Below the pieces are notes generated by a model. That model saw only the letters and a program-made list of their open reading frames with translations, was not told the origin of the DNA and ran no database searches. Positions 1-10,771 of a stretch of DNA of 64,000 nucleotides are shown here, one piece after another (within the stretch, counting starts at the first letter, position 1; each line of letters begins with the position of its first letter). Origin of the DNA: Lactifluus volemus. Its lineage: Eukaryota > Basidiomycota > Agaricomycetes > Russulales > Russulaceae. Location of the stretch: contig WTXI01000023.1 in assembly GCA_022376515.1 (NCBI GenBank), forward strand, positions 310,001 through 374,000, written 5' to 3'. The position numbers and the translations under genes are program-made.

Positions 1-1669
1 ACTAGTCGAGGAAGGACGCAGCTCGATATACGACGCAGGCACAACTCCCTCATTGTCTTTCACGTCCCTACACTTCCACCACTCGTCGCCGTCTTGTTCG
101 ATTACCCATAGAGCATCGCCCTCGGCTACGGTCAGTTCATCATCGCCCTGAGCCTGGAAGTCATACAAAGCGTAGGCCTCCAGACCGTCGACATCCTCGA
201 GCTTGGGTGGTTCCTCTTCTTGTTCTAGAGGAGATGGGGAGCGTGGGGGAATAATGGCAGGGCTTGCCTCGGAGAAGTGCACGCCTTTCTTACCAGGACT
301 GTGCGCCCCATCTGTACGTAAAGGTGGAGGAAGTGTGCGTTGTACTGGAGCGGTGGGTTCGGACGCAGCTTCGGCTTCCGGTCCGGCCGCCGAGTCGGTA
401 CTGCCGCGAGCAAGACTGCGCGAAGACTCGAGTTTGGCTAGAATCTCTTCGGCCGTATCCTTGTTGCCTGCATGAAAGTGCAGACTCGTAGCGACCGTGC
501 CACCAACTTCGATCAGTACATGTTTTGACTTGTCGATATGCGCTGAAGTAATGTCACCAGTCTGCCACTTTTGCACTGGTGTCTGGCATCCGGGATCGAC
601 GTCAATGCCACGGAGCGCAAAGAAAGCACCTGTTTGAAAACGTACCTTGTCGGCCTCACTAGCAAAAAATACGGCACCATTGCCAATTCCAAGGGTGCCC
701 TTCTTCTTCTTGCCTTTCTTGTCCACCTCAGAGATTGCCCAAGTCTTGATGGCGTCTGCCTTGGCCTTGGAGGCGGTGGAGCGGACGAGCTCTGCAGGAT
801 CGACATATGTGCTGACCGGACGCGCTGTGCGGGGAGGAGAATCGGGAACGACAATGCTGGCAGCTGCGGAAGGAGCAGGGGCGGGGGCGGAGGAACCGGA
901 ATCATCCATACTCTAGCGCTAAATCAGTGCCAAGTCGAAGAGAAAGAGTAGAGAGGGCGACCTCAACATAATTCCCAGGAATGTAGCCGACCTTGCCACT
1001 GTCCTTCTCTTGCACAAGCAGCCAACCATCGTCCTCTATGCCAAACGCGAGCAACACCTGTTCCTCTTTCAAGGATAGTTCACCTTGAGCAGCCGCGTCG
1101 TAATCATATTGTGCCTTTACAATGGAGGAGTGCTCGGCCTATGGTAAATGGAAACAACGTGAGCAACAAACCAAACCACAACACGATAATGGGAGAAAGG
1201 GCGGCCGAAGTTTTTGGGGTAATCTTGAGAAGTATGTGTGAAGTGATAAGGGCTGAGGCACCACCGACAAGGCCGGGTTACTGGGCACAATATTGAGCCG
1301 ATTTCACCTCACACATCGACTATAGAAATAAAAAATATCGGCACAGGGCGGAACGCGAGGCGCTTATAACTTGGCGCGGATTCCTCGACGAGTCCATGTG
1401 GCAGTCCAACGAGCACTCACCGATTCAACGTACGCAGATGGGACGAGGCCACCCTGAACGTCCGAAATACCCATTGGTTTAACTTTCCACCAACTACGAA
1501 ATGTCAGCGATGCACCCGAGCTGCACAAAGGATGAACGCACTCGTCATCGGTTTTCTCGACGAGTAAAAGTAGTTGATCCTCCTTGATTTCGATTTCATC
1601 TTCGGATTGGGGAACGTAGTCATATGATGCCTTGAGAACGGCGATGTATTCCTCGTGTTCGTCACTCAT
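1..1669 (-). CDS. SLA1: SLA1 copy A, actin/endocytosis adaptor, 3' end outside window
   Basis: This is the N-terminal part of an SLA1-family adaptor, which links cargo, clathrin coat and actin assembly at the cell cortex. Exons on the minus strand are 1542-1669, 1421-1493, 962-1138, 646-912 and 1-582 (continuing off the window). Introns are 48, 282, 49 and 63 bp, and the phases join without frame loss. SH3-1 spans residues 5-67 and ends DDDWWKVKPMG..LVPSAYVE. SH3-2 spans residues 68-126 and ends GYIPGNYVE. A basic stretch, EVDKKGKKKKGTLG, follows. The beginning of the linker to SH3-3 is also visible. The start ATG at 1669 begins MSDEHEEY and is shared by all copies. What can be seen is intact. 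Whether this is the ancestral full-length gene cannot be judged because SHD1, SHD2 and the C-terminus lie to the left. Confidence 0.9.
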
Positions 1670-3239
1670 GAGCGCACAAGTTTGTTGTCAAGAATAGAGA
1701 TAGAGTTGTTGGTATTGACGCTCTCTCTCTCGCACCGAACCGGCTGGAGCACGGCGCTTATGTAATCCGTTGCCGTACACGCGCAGCAGCGCTCGAGCGC
1801 CTCTTCAGTTATACGCTTTGGACAGTGCGAAAACATTTGAACTAACTGTCTGTTTATTGAATCTGGCTATCCTCTGCCCAGATTTCATGGTTATTTCTGG
1901 TGCAGTAATCTTCGATGTTGCCGTCTTTCGGTGACCATGTCCTCTTTCTGTCTTGCATATCATATACCCCTCACGTTCAAGGTGACCGAGATCTTGTCTC
2001 GGATCAAAGGGAAAAAATGACGAGGCTTTTCCAGATCACGGTACCTTGTGCGCTATGACCTTTACTTTTGTGTATTCTCAACTATAGTTGTCGACCGCGA
2101 ACTCGAGCAATCTCCTGCTGGGTCATGTACCAACAAGGAATCCCCTTCTTCATGTAGCCCTGATGAGAGTACTACATCATCATCCAACAGCCTCAAGATT
2201 TTACAAAAAGACAACGGAACTCCACGTCTCACATCTGAATCTCCTGCGGTGCATCCCTTTTCATAATTGCGCCAGCGTGATTGACCTACTCCCGTTCTCA
2301 AGTCGACAACGATGAAATCCTACAAGAACCATTTGAAAGACTTTGCTGGAGAAAAGCTCGAAGTCGCAATGAGCATGAGTTTTACTGAATATAAAAGACA
2401 AGAGCTCCGAGTCTTTGGCAGTGCCAGTGAAACTTCTTGGGATCCCTGGTCCGAGTTCGTCGTGGTGGCTGACTAAACTCAGTATTAGCTGATATCGCAC
2501 TCGAGTATGGCATGACATCCAATGTTCCTTCCACCCCGTAAAAATAGATATTCCTTTTTAGAAACTACTCATTTCATTCTGTTCCTCTCTGCCTGTTTCT
2601 CGGACATGAGTCACTTGCCTATTTCTCGAAATGTGCCACCTTGCGACGCCAGTGGTACCCCCGTTGGGCAGTGTCCCAAGTGTCCCGTCTTCCAATTGTT
2701 GTTCAAGTTGTGGCGCACTGACCCATTGCCACAGTCAATCACTCTTATCATGACCATGCACCGTTGTCCGCGCGAGCGCCATCTATTAAAGAACAACAGA
2801 TAGCACGATGTTATATTCAACTTGGAGGTGCAGCGATACAAACTCTTTGGCAAGGGCAGCCACGACCAAACTACGTACAACACAAGCGCTGAGTGGTGCT
2901 CGAAACAAAAATGGGCGCTGAGCGCTACATATACAACATCTCGCTTACATTAAATCGAAGACATAAAGGAGGCACGGAACGAAGGATCAAGACCTGGCGA
3001 GCGGCGAACATCGTACAGTAAAACGAAACGTATAAAAGAAGGCGGAAATTTCAGGATAGCGTGCCTGAGAAACAAGCAATGGGTCAAAGTAAGAAATCCG
3101 AGTCAAGTGTGCTGGTTCTGAACACGTACCGACCCCAGCGCGTAAGAGCAGTCAGAATCAGCGTTGACATGGCTCTCAAAAGACAAAGGACCCACCAGTA
3201 TACATATCCAATAGGAGCCACACCAGAGACTGCACGGCT
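1670..3239. repeat. Spacer, type I, between SLA1 A and DUF6535 gene 1
   Basis: This holds the SLA1 upstream region (CT-rich tract and GC-rich segment at 1690-1810) and repeat DNA shared with the other spacers. Compared with the spacers at 9001 and 42655 it lacks the start of the small plus-strand reading frame: the stretch beginning atgacaactcgatc is deleted near 2078, leaving only its 3' part (2088-2266). A short tandem-like pair of 'gagcgct' motifs and an AT-rich tatata-type motif lie near 2920-2940, about 300 bp beyond the DUF6535 stop codon. I see no complete gene. Confidence 0.7.
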
Positions 3240-5764
3240 CTATGCTGGACGGTCAATGCCGCCAGAGGAGGATGCTGAGTCGGGGGAAATTTGAAGGCGC
3301 GAAGCATCCGTCGCTAGGTCAGGGACGGATATAGCCGACTCGCGAGATTGCTCTGTGATATCCAGCGGCGGTGGGAGAGAGATAGATGTCGGAAACGTGG
3401 AGGGGAGAGGAAGAGGAGTGTCATTGGAAACTGTGGCCGAGATTGATGATGATGGAATGTCAGGGACAACTCCGAGACCTGCGTTCGTTTGCGGATCGGG
3501 AGTACGGCTAAGCGGTGGGGAAAAGGATGGGTGAGGGATGAATATAGACACTGCCGGTGCGGGATTCGGGTCCAACTCTGAGTTGGAAGTGGGCGAGATG
3601 GTAGGGCCTTTGTCAGTGGGACCTTGCGTTATTATGTCAAGTGAAGTAGCAGCGGGGTGAAGATTGTCGGGAGGAGAGCGGTGGGAGGACTCGATGGTTG
3701 GGGGAACATCACGAACACCATGTAGAGATGATTCTCCGACAAAATGTACGCGGTTATCATCTTCGGTCGATGAGGGGAAGGATGACACGACGGGCTCTGT
3801 GGAATGGTTCAGAAAGGCGTCGGGAGCGTCGGAGGTGGTCGCGATAGGACGATGACCCGGGATATTGCATAGTGGGTACGAAAATGGGTCCCACAGGATG
3901 GGGTCAAAATTATCTGTGGAAGCATCGAAGGCGGTCGGGGCAGCATCGGTGCCTTGATGTAAAGCAATATAATGATGCCGAATTGGTCTGTGAATATAAT
4001 GAGGAATGATAGTAGTTCCACGATTGTGCGCTTCTCGAGTGATCTCGTTCCACAAATCACAGAAGTCGTGCTGCAGTCCGGGAAGAGTATTTTCAATGCC
4101 AAATTCGGAAATGGACCGCACGATGTCCTGTAGCGACCCTAGGGAACGAGCCGTATCTAGACTTTCATGACCCTTGAGACACAAGCGGAAGAGTGGGCGA
4201 GTGATGTGGATAAAGTTGGCAAGTAAAACGCTGTCACCATTTGCAACGTAATTTCCAAAAACTTCTTCTGACAGATCAAGTTGATCCTTGGCTAGTGCCT
4301 CCCAACGCTCATCGCGTTCGGACGTCTTTGCAATGAGGCCAGCAATTATGCCTTGAGAACATAAACCAGGAACTTGGCCATCACTAGTACTTGTCAGAGA
4401 TTGCCACATATCAACCGATCGCAACAGATCCACACCGAAACAGAAAACGGTCTGGAGGATGGATATGGTTGTCTGGGAGAGATGTGCTGCATCGACAGCC
4501 TTCGCGCAGATGATGACGCGCCTTTTCTTGTCTTCCTCCGACAAAAGACTAGATGACAAGGTATGGTAACCGAAATTGAAAAACGCCTCTGCCAATTGCT
4601 TGTCAAACTTGGCGAAATTGGGTTCTAGGTGACGTTTTTGGACTACTTCGGAGCTACAGAAGCCAGGGATGGCTTCGAAGAACTGCTCAAGTTCCTTATC
4701 TTCTTCCAGAGCTTGAATGGTCCATGTTAGAATACTGTTGTTGATCTCCGCCGACAATTCCGAGCCAGCTTCTTGGACAGTCTTCGATAGGCCCTCAAAG
4801 AGTAGATATCGTTTGAAGTGCATCCACTGGTGAATAAGAAGAAAGTAACGAAATCGGCGGATTGTAGAAATGGTGAAATTAAAGAAGAGCCACGCCGACG
4901 AAGAAAGTGGTGAATAATATGGGCTATCGTGCCAAAGGATTGGCATCAACGTGATGCATCCATATACACCTCCTGCAAGCCCGACCCACCAAACAACTGC
5001 ACTGAACACAGTATGGTTGATGTTGAACAGATAAATAGCCAGTCCGGTGAAGAACAGAAACAACGCCAAGTGTAGCAGAGCAGGCAGCGCTTCAACAGAC
5101 CAAGGAATGTGAAACCTTTCGACACCACTAGCAAAGAATGCACGGATCGATGCTCGCTTGTGTGGACTGTATAGTGGCGGTTGAGTGATTGTGAGGAATC
5201 GACGTGCCCATTGCTGTAACATCGTCGCCAGTAGGGCAGATGTCATACTGATGACCAAACTGAGGAACCAGAGTGAGTTGACCAAGACTGCTGATTTCGG
5301 AGGAGAGAAGGTGGGTGGTTGAACTTGAGTGGCAAGGATCGATGCACGAGATATGTTTGGGTCGGCGAGGAGTTGATAAATGTTCCCGAGGTAGAACACA
5401 GAGGTATCCTGTGGATTCGGCTTTAGATCTTGAACGGAGACAGTGAGCAATGCTGCGAGTGCCGCAGAGAATAAGCCGGTCTACGGTATTTACGTTAGTC
5501 ACTTGGCTCTAGTGTAGAGTCGATATAAGGCCTCACGAAGATAAGGATGCCATCTGCATCCTTTTGCCAACGTTTGGTCATCTTTTCGTCTTCTCCCTCT
5601 GTCATCTTAATGTACATATGGAAGAGGGGACCTGAGCTATCTGAAAAGATGGCCTGTCCCTGCGATGATCGACCTTGCTCTGTCCGAGCCTGAGGGCTGG
5701 CTTCAAGGGAGGATGAACTTAGGTGATGATAACGTAGGCTAACGAATGACATACTGTTGTCCAT
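3240..5764 (-). CDS. DUF6535 membrane protein, gene 1
   Basis: Family of unknown function, common as multigene sets in Agaricomycetes. Exons are 5755-5764 (10 nt), 5537-5700 and 3240-5480, with introns of 54 and 56 bp, giving 804 aa. The ATG at 5764 has a strong context (A at -3, G at +4). The N-terminal motif EDEKMTKRWQKDADGILIF crosses intron 2 into TGLFSAALAA. Four membrane segments are visible: about 56-74, 122-146 (LWFLSLVISMTSALLATML), 189-211 and 216-240 (WWVGLAGGVYGCITLMP). The block HDSPYYSPLSS follows. A helical cytosolic region of about 330 residues comes next, then a Pro/Ser/Thr-rich tail ending GGIDRPA. The tiny first exon was inferred because only its use keeps exon 2 in frame in every intact copy. 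This copy uses a GAAG acceptor for intron 1 where most others have TCAG. Confidence 0.88.
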
Positions 5765-5922
5765 TTTCTGTTCAGGTAGATTCTCTCTGTTGGTGGCTTC
5801 CGGGGTAGCAGGTCGGGACGTCAGGAGGAATGGAGCGTAAATAGAGATGGGCGACGAAATACGAGTACAGTTAAGTAAGGTCAAGTACCGCGGTGCGGTG
5901 GCAGGACGCATGCCTTGAGGCC
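5765..5922 (-). promoter_or_regulatory. 5' flank of DUF6535 gene 1
   Basis: About 160 bp of conserved upstream sequence, including the leader ending acagaaa before the ATG. It stays open in the gene frame, so a longer N-terminus is not excluded. The rest of the normal 0.7 kb flank is displaced by insertions: host sequence stops at gccttgaggcca (about 5922) and resumes at ggaaagggtgctaac near 6602. Confidence 0.5.
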
Positions 5923-6095
5923 AATGTCATGTGTTCGGGACCCGAGGGTCCGGTCCGGCTACCTTTTCGGTCCGCCTCAAGTCGAGCCGTTTCAGTGAGG
6001 TGTGTCGACTCTAATCGTCACACCTCACAACGACGGCTCACATGAGGCAGACTGAATAGATAGCCGGACCGGACCCTCGGGTCCCAGATGACATT
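5923..6095. mobile_element. Foldback palindrome, MITE-like
   Basis: A long imperfect palindrome. The outer pair is aatgtcat (5923-5930) and atgacatt (6088-6095). The main arms are gggacccgagggtccggtcc and its reverse complement, which ends gggtccc near 6085. An inner pair (gcctca..gagccgt and acggctca..tgaggc) and a central pair (gtgaggtgtg and cacacctcac) continue the stem towards the centre. No clear target-site duplication was found. It is absent from the equivalent place in all other units, so it is a later insertion. Confidence 0.7.
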
Positions 6096-6601
6096 AGGGC
6101 GATGACTGCTCAGCCTCATCCCTATGTGTGTCACACACTTTTACTTCCTCACCTCACCGGTAGGTGACCTTCACCACCCCTATTTTCTGTCTCACAGCAG
6201 CACCGTAGGGGCGGCCCCGTGTTCTCACAGAGTCCGTGGTCTTCAGACAGGAGTCAAGGCCCAGGCGGTGGTGGGAGCCACAGAAGCCTAGACCTTGTTG
6301 GATCCTCCTCTCTGATAAGGTGCGGCACTGCAAGTTGACCCTCACTTAGGGGCTTTCTCCTTGTCCCCAACTTGCACCTTGTCAGGTCAGTTTACTTCGT
6401 GACCTCCTTCTCTTTTGTTCTCTTAATTTTTCCGTTCATCTTTAGCAGTCACCCACTCCTCATTTTTCATTTACCCACCATCCCCATTTCCCCATCTTCC
6501 TTTACTTGTGTCTCTTTTCTTGTTTCCGCTCTGCGTTTCCTTTTCATGTAAACTGCGTGCCTCACTTGTATTAGTCTACCGTCTGTGTTATGTTTCGGCC
6601 A
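6096..6601. other. Unique insertion DNA, no gene recognised
   Basis: This sequence is not found in the other units. It replaces about 130 bp of normal DUF6535 upstream sequence together with the adjacent palindrome. It contains a small hairpin (gcaagttg and caacttgc, around 6330-6385) and pyrimidine-rich DNA (6400-6560). No convincing coding frame was seen. It may be part of the same element as the palindrome. Confidence 0.4.
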
Positions 6602-6683
6602 ATGGAAAGGGTGCTAACACTCTGACTGTTGTATAAGCTTCCTCTACTTTTGTCAGATCCACCCATCCTTGTGGCTTCTCCTG

Positions 6684-8316
6684 TTACCTTGCTTGCAAGG
6701 TTTGTTGCCTGCCAAAATCGCACGTGATTGCAGGAACCATCAAAAGATTACACCATACTTTTCCCAAGATTCGATTCCCGGAGCCGTCATGTGGTTTGAT
6801 CTTCATCGGACCCAGGGGCTCCGACAGGTCCAGGTGGCACGCCAGGTTGGGCATGCCAGCCGTGGCATTGCGTTTTCCAAGTCCTTTCTTTGTCGGTATT
6901 CACTTTCTTGAATGATAGGATGATGTTGCGTGGGCGTTTGGTGGAAACGGGATCTGGCGCCTCCTCACAGTGGTCAGGGATGGGTTCCTCGAAGAGATTG
7001 AGGTGACGATGCTCGTGAACATGACAATTAGTGAGTTAACTGTGACATCTTCACAGATTCGGCAACAGGTCACATACAGCACTACATGGAAGAGCGACGA
7101 GTCAACAATGAGGGGGACATTCACACCCGGATGTGGCAATATCAAGCCAAACACTGTTGCTACTGTATCCGAGTCAGAAAGCTCTTGGGTCACATCTTGA
7201 TCGTCTTGCTCCTTCCGAACCCAAACAGTGCTGGCTTAGTCTTGAAGGACTTCAGTCCAAAGTGCATCAGCTGTGCTTTGTGGTACGTGGCAGTTTCGTC
7301 CTTGTGCCAGTGTTGGGAAGGCAGTTTACGCAGAACGGACAATTTTGTGATGAAAGCCCATGGCAACCGATACCACACCTCCACCCCATGCGCGTGGTCG
7401 ACCTCAAGAACCCTGCTTCACACAGTGGCGCACCTTACTCTACCTGTCCGACGTTGAACATCGTCCATGTGATCTGCCAGATGTCTGTGGCTTCCAGTAC
7501 ATGCGCGAGGGGAAGGTACGAATGCATGCGGGCTTACCTTGCGTCTGATTGGTTTTTTTTTTTTTCATTGATGATCCCAAAACAGGTCGGGGCTCAGAAG
7601 ATCGTTTACCAGGACATTCAGGACATATCTACTCTCGAATCTCTCAAGGGGTGCTGGCGATGGATCACTTACCCCTCCGGCGAAACGATGCTTGCCGCAT
7701 CTTGGCCTCCCGAACTTGGCCAGGTACGACCAGTTTAGGTGAGCTTTGTCCCATGTCTCCCGCTTCCCCAACGGCCTCCTCACCGCCTCCATCACACATC
7801 ATTACACCCATCGATCGACGAGATGTTTTGTGACCTGTTACTAATGTTTTTTCCCTCCTTCTCTCATGGGTTTCTGTAGGTTATTTCGATCGACACCATC
7901 GGCGTGACCCGTCAGGGTCACGCCCACTGTTGCAGTACGCCATCCTTCGCTGCCCGTGAAATGTATGGTAGTTGTGTCCTGAAAGAAGAAGTGGGCGTTA
8001 CCAACATGGAGGGTACTGTTGGTGTGTACGTGGACCGGGCAAACTAAGTGGCGACGCTGTCGTAAGGAAGCTTTGACGTGTTGCAGTCTTGCAGAGGGCA
8101 TCGGGAACGGCGACCGCGTCCGGCGCATGAAGGAGGCGGAGGTGGGTGGCAAGACTCACGGTACAGACGACGAGAACGACCGGGGTATTTGTACCAAATC
8201 CAAAGAGTGTGTATGTTAATGTACAAATAGTAAAGATCTGTCAATATATCACACTACTTGCAACCTGCACAGTCCGCAAGCAAGGTGGCCGACGACAAAC
8301 GTCGGCATTTCCCTAG
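6684..8316 (+). mobile_element. Helitron-like non-autonomous element (H1)
   Basis: The unit sequence cctg^tccgataac is split here without a target-site duplication. The 3' end has the Helitron arrangement: hairpin GCCGACG-acaaa-CGTCGGC (8288-8306), six bases, then CTAG (8313-8316) followed by host T. An 11 bp subterminal inverted pair, accttgcttgc (6686-6696) and gcaagcaaggt (8276-8286), resembles the asymmetric terminal repeats of Helitron2/Helentron types (inference). The 5' end reads TTACC, not the canonical TC. No Rep/helicase coding is visible. The interior has exon-like plus-strand stretches (about 7133-7738 and 7880-8046, the latter after a tttctgtag acceptor-like site) whose product I do not recognise; they may be captured gene fragments. 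Confidence 0.6.
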
Positions 8317-8600
8317 TCCGATAACTGTCATCCCTATCACGATCCCTGCATACCATCTTCCGCCATGAGGGGATCGCAGTGGTATTCTCTCATTAATCTC
8401 CTCCCATTCGAGTCCACTTTCTCATATTCCCAGATATTAGACGCCCAATTGTGCGACACCGCTGGGACTGTGCTAGGCTCACAAGAAAGAGCAGAAGGAT
8501 CTAGGTTGTGTCGCTCCGCGCAATGGCTGAGCGCTGATCCTCGTAGATTTTGCCTTATGTGGCGCAGGCTCGCGCAGCAGGCGTCGCTCAATAACATTTT
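8317..8600 (-). promoter_or_regulatory. Distal 5' flank of DUF6535 gene 1
   Basis: Remainder of the conserved DUF6535 upstream region, displaced about 2.6 kb from gene 1 by the insertions. It ends at the tgggca junction with SLA1 intron 2. No gene seen. Confidence 0.5.
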
Positions 8601-9000
8601 TGGGCATGACATTGAGCCGATTTCAAGATGTCACCTCACACATTGACTTTGTAATATGAGAAATATCGGCACAGGGCGGAACGCTAGGCGCTTATAACTT
8701 GGCACGCATTCCTCGACGAGTCCATGTGGCCATAGTCCAACGAGCACTCACCCAATCAACGTACCTAGATGGAACGAGGCCACCCTGAACGTCCAAAACT
8801 CCCATTGGTTTAACTTTCCACCAACTACGAAATGTCAGCGATGCACCCGAGCTATACAAGGGACGAACGCACTCGTCATCGGTTTTCTCGACGAGTAAAA
8901 GTAGTTGATCCTCCTTGATTTCGATTTCATCTTCGGATTGGGGAACGTAATCATATGATGCCTTGAGAACGGCGATGTATTCCTCGTGTTCGTCACTCAT
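8601..9000 (-). pseudogene. SLA1 5' fragment t1 (exons 1-2, first SH3)
   Basis: Duplicate of the SLA1 start truncated in intron 2. Exon 1 begins at the ATG at 9000 (MSDEHEEY). Intron 1 and both splice sites are preserved, and exon 2 ends at a GTGAGT donor. The spliced product is 67 residues, an SH3 domain with a few substitutions near its end (LVPSRYVDW in place of LVPSAYVES). Past the donor the copy keeps about 140 bp of intron 2 to the tgggca breakpoint. It cannot make SLA1. It could serve as an alternative 5' exon for sequence downstream on the minus strand, although two large insertions separate it from gene 1. Confidence 0.85.
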
Positions 9001-10771
9001 GAGCGCACAAGTTTGTTGTCAAGAATAGAGATAGAGTTGTTGGTATTGACGCTCTCTCTCTCGCACCGAACCGGGCTGGAGCACGGCGCTGATGTAATCC
9101 GTTGCCGTACACGCGCAGCAGCGCTCGAGCGCTTCTTCAGTTATACGCTTTGGGGCCACCCTACAGTGCGAGGACATTTGAACTAACTATTCGTCTGTTT
9201 ATTAATAAATTACACAAACTGGTTATCCTCTGCCCAGATCTCATGGTTCTTCTGGTGCAGTAATCTTCGATCTTGCCGTCTTTAGATGACCATGTCCTCT
9301 TTCTGTCTTGCATATCATATACCCCTCACGTTCAAGGCGACCGAGATCTTGTCTCGGATCAAAGGGGAAAATGACGAGGCTTTTCCAGATTCCGGTACCT
9401 TGTACGCTATGACCTTTACTTTTGTGACCTTGAACCTACGAGGTGAAAAGCGTGTCTGAATAAAACATACTCTGACCACTCCTTCCTCCCAGTAGTATTT
9501 ATGACAACTCGATCTGCCCTCCCCCCGTGTCACAGAGAGTATTTTTCAACTATAGTTGGCGACCTCGAACTCAAGCAATCTCCTGCTGGGTCATGTACCA
9601 ACAGAGAATCCCCTTCTTCATGTAGCCCTGATGAGAGTACTACATCATCATCCGACAGCCTCAAGCTTTTACAAAAAGACAACGGAACTCCACGCGTCAC
9701 ATCCGAATCTCCTGCGGTGCATCCCTTTTCATAATCGCACCAGCGTGATTGACCTACTCCCGTTCTTCAGTCGACAACGATGAAACCCTACAAGAATCAT
9801 CTGATAGACTTGCTGGAGAAAAGGTCGAAGTCGCAATGAGCATGAGTTTTACTGAAGATAAAAGACAAGAGCTCCGAGTCTTTGCCAGTGCCAGTGAAAC
9901 TTCTTGGGATGCCGCCTGGTCCGAGTCGTCCTAGTGGCTGACTAAGCTGAGTATTATCCATGGCTGATACGCAGCGATATCGCACTCGAGTATGGCATGA
10001 CATCCAATGTTCTTTCCACCTCGTAGAAATGGACATTCCTTTTTAGAAACTACTCATTTCATTCTGTTCCTCTCTGCCTGTTTCTCGAACATGAGTCACT
10101 TGCCTATTTCTCCAAATGTGCCATCTTGCGACGCCAGTTCTACGGTAGCGTCCCAAGTCTGCCGTCTTCCAATTGTTGTTCAAGTTGAGGCGCACTGACC
10201 CCTCGCCACAGTCAATCACTCTTATCATGCACCATACACCGCTGTCCGCGCGGGCGCCATCTATTAAGGAACAACAGACAGCAGGATGTTATATCCAACT
10301 CGGAGGTGTAGTGATACAAACTCATTGGCCAGGGCAGCCACGACCGAACTACGTACGACAGTCTCAGCAACTTGAAGAAGAGCACTATCCTTTCGACCTA
10401 ACGAAGACAGAAGCGCTGAGTATTGTTCGAAACAGAAAACCTCTGAGCGCTGAGCGATATATATAAAGCATTTCGCTTACGTGAAATCGAAGACATAAAG
10501 GAGGCACGGAACGAAGGATCAAGACCTGGCGAGCGGCGAATATCGTACAGTAAAACGAAACGTATACAAGAAGGCGGACACTGCAAGATAGCGTGCTTGA
10601 GAAACAAGCAATAGCTCGAAGGAAGGAATCCGAGTCAAGCGTGCTGGTTTTGAACACGTACCGACTCCAGCGCGTAAGAGCAGTCAGAATCAGCGTTGAC
10701 ATGGCTCTCAAAAGACAAAGAACCCACCAGTATACATATCCAATATGAGCCTCACCATGGACTGCACGGCT
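9001..10771. repeat. Spacer, type I, between t1 and DUF6535 gene 2
   Basis: SLA1 upstream region (9001-9190) followed by the shared spacer. It contains the small plus-strand two-exon reading frame listed at 9501. From about 9990 to 10770 it holds repeat DNA with no recognised gene, including a tatatata motif near 10460. Relative to other type I spacers, 10340-10410 carries extra sequence. Confidence 0.7.
9501..9839 (+). CDS. Possible small two-exon protein, function unknown
   Basis: Unrecognised. ATG at 9501. Exon 1 is 9501-9716 (72 codons, Ser/Thr-rich, containing PDESTTSSSDSLKLLQKDNG). There is a plausible 54 bp intron (gtgcatcc..ttcttcag), and exon 2 is 9771-9839, giving 94 aa. The same structure, with exon 1 exactly 216 bp and the same splice sites, recurs at 24526 and 43142. 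In exon 2 another frame stays open longer and aligns better with type II spacers, so the true frame is uncertain. It may be a gene fragment dragged along by the duplication. Confidence 0.3.

Noticed and set aside
225..951. Numerous reading frames antisense to SLA1 exons (repeated at 17175-17901 and 54733-55459)
   Set aside because: They are shadows of GC-rich SLA1 coding sequence; the spliced minus-strand model explains the region with domain-level support.
3664..4606. Antisense and alternate-frame reading frames within DUF6535 exon 3 in each unit
   Set aside because: They recur only because the coding strand is conserved, and they have no independent features.
7133..7738. 201-residue plus-strand frame in H1 as an intact gene
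   Set aside because: It is interrupted by intron-like sequence including a poly-T tract, has no recognisable domain and no homologous copy in the window; kept only as possible captured exons.
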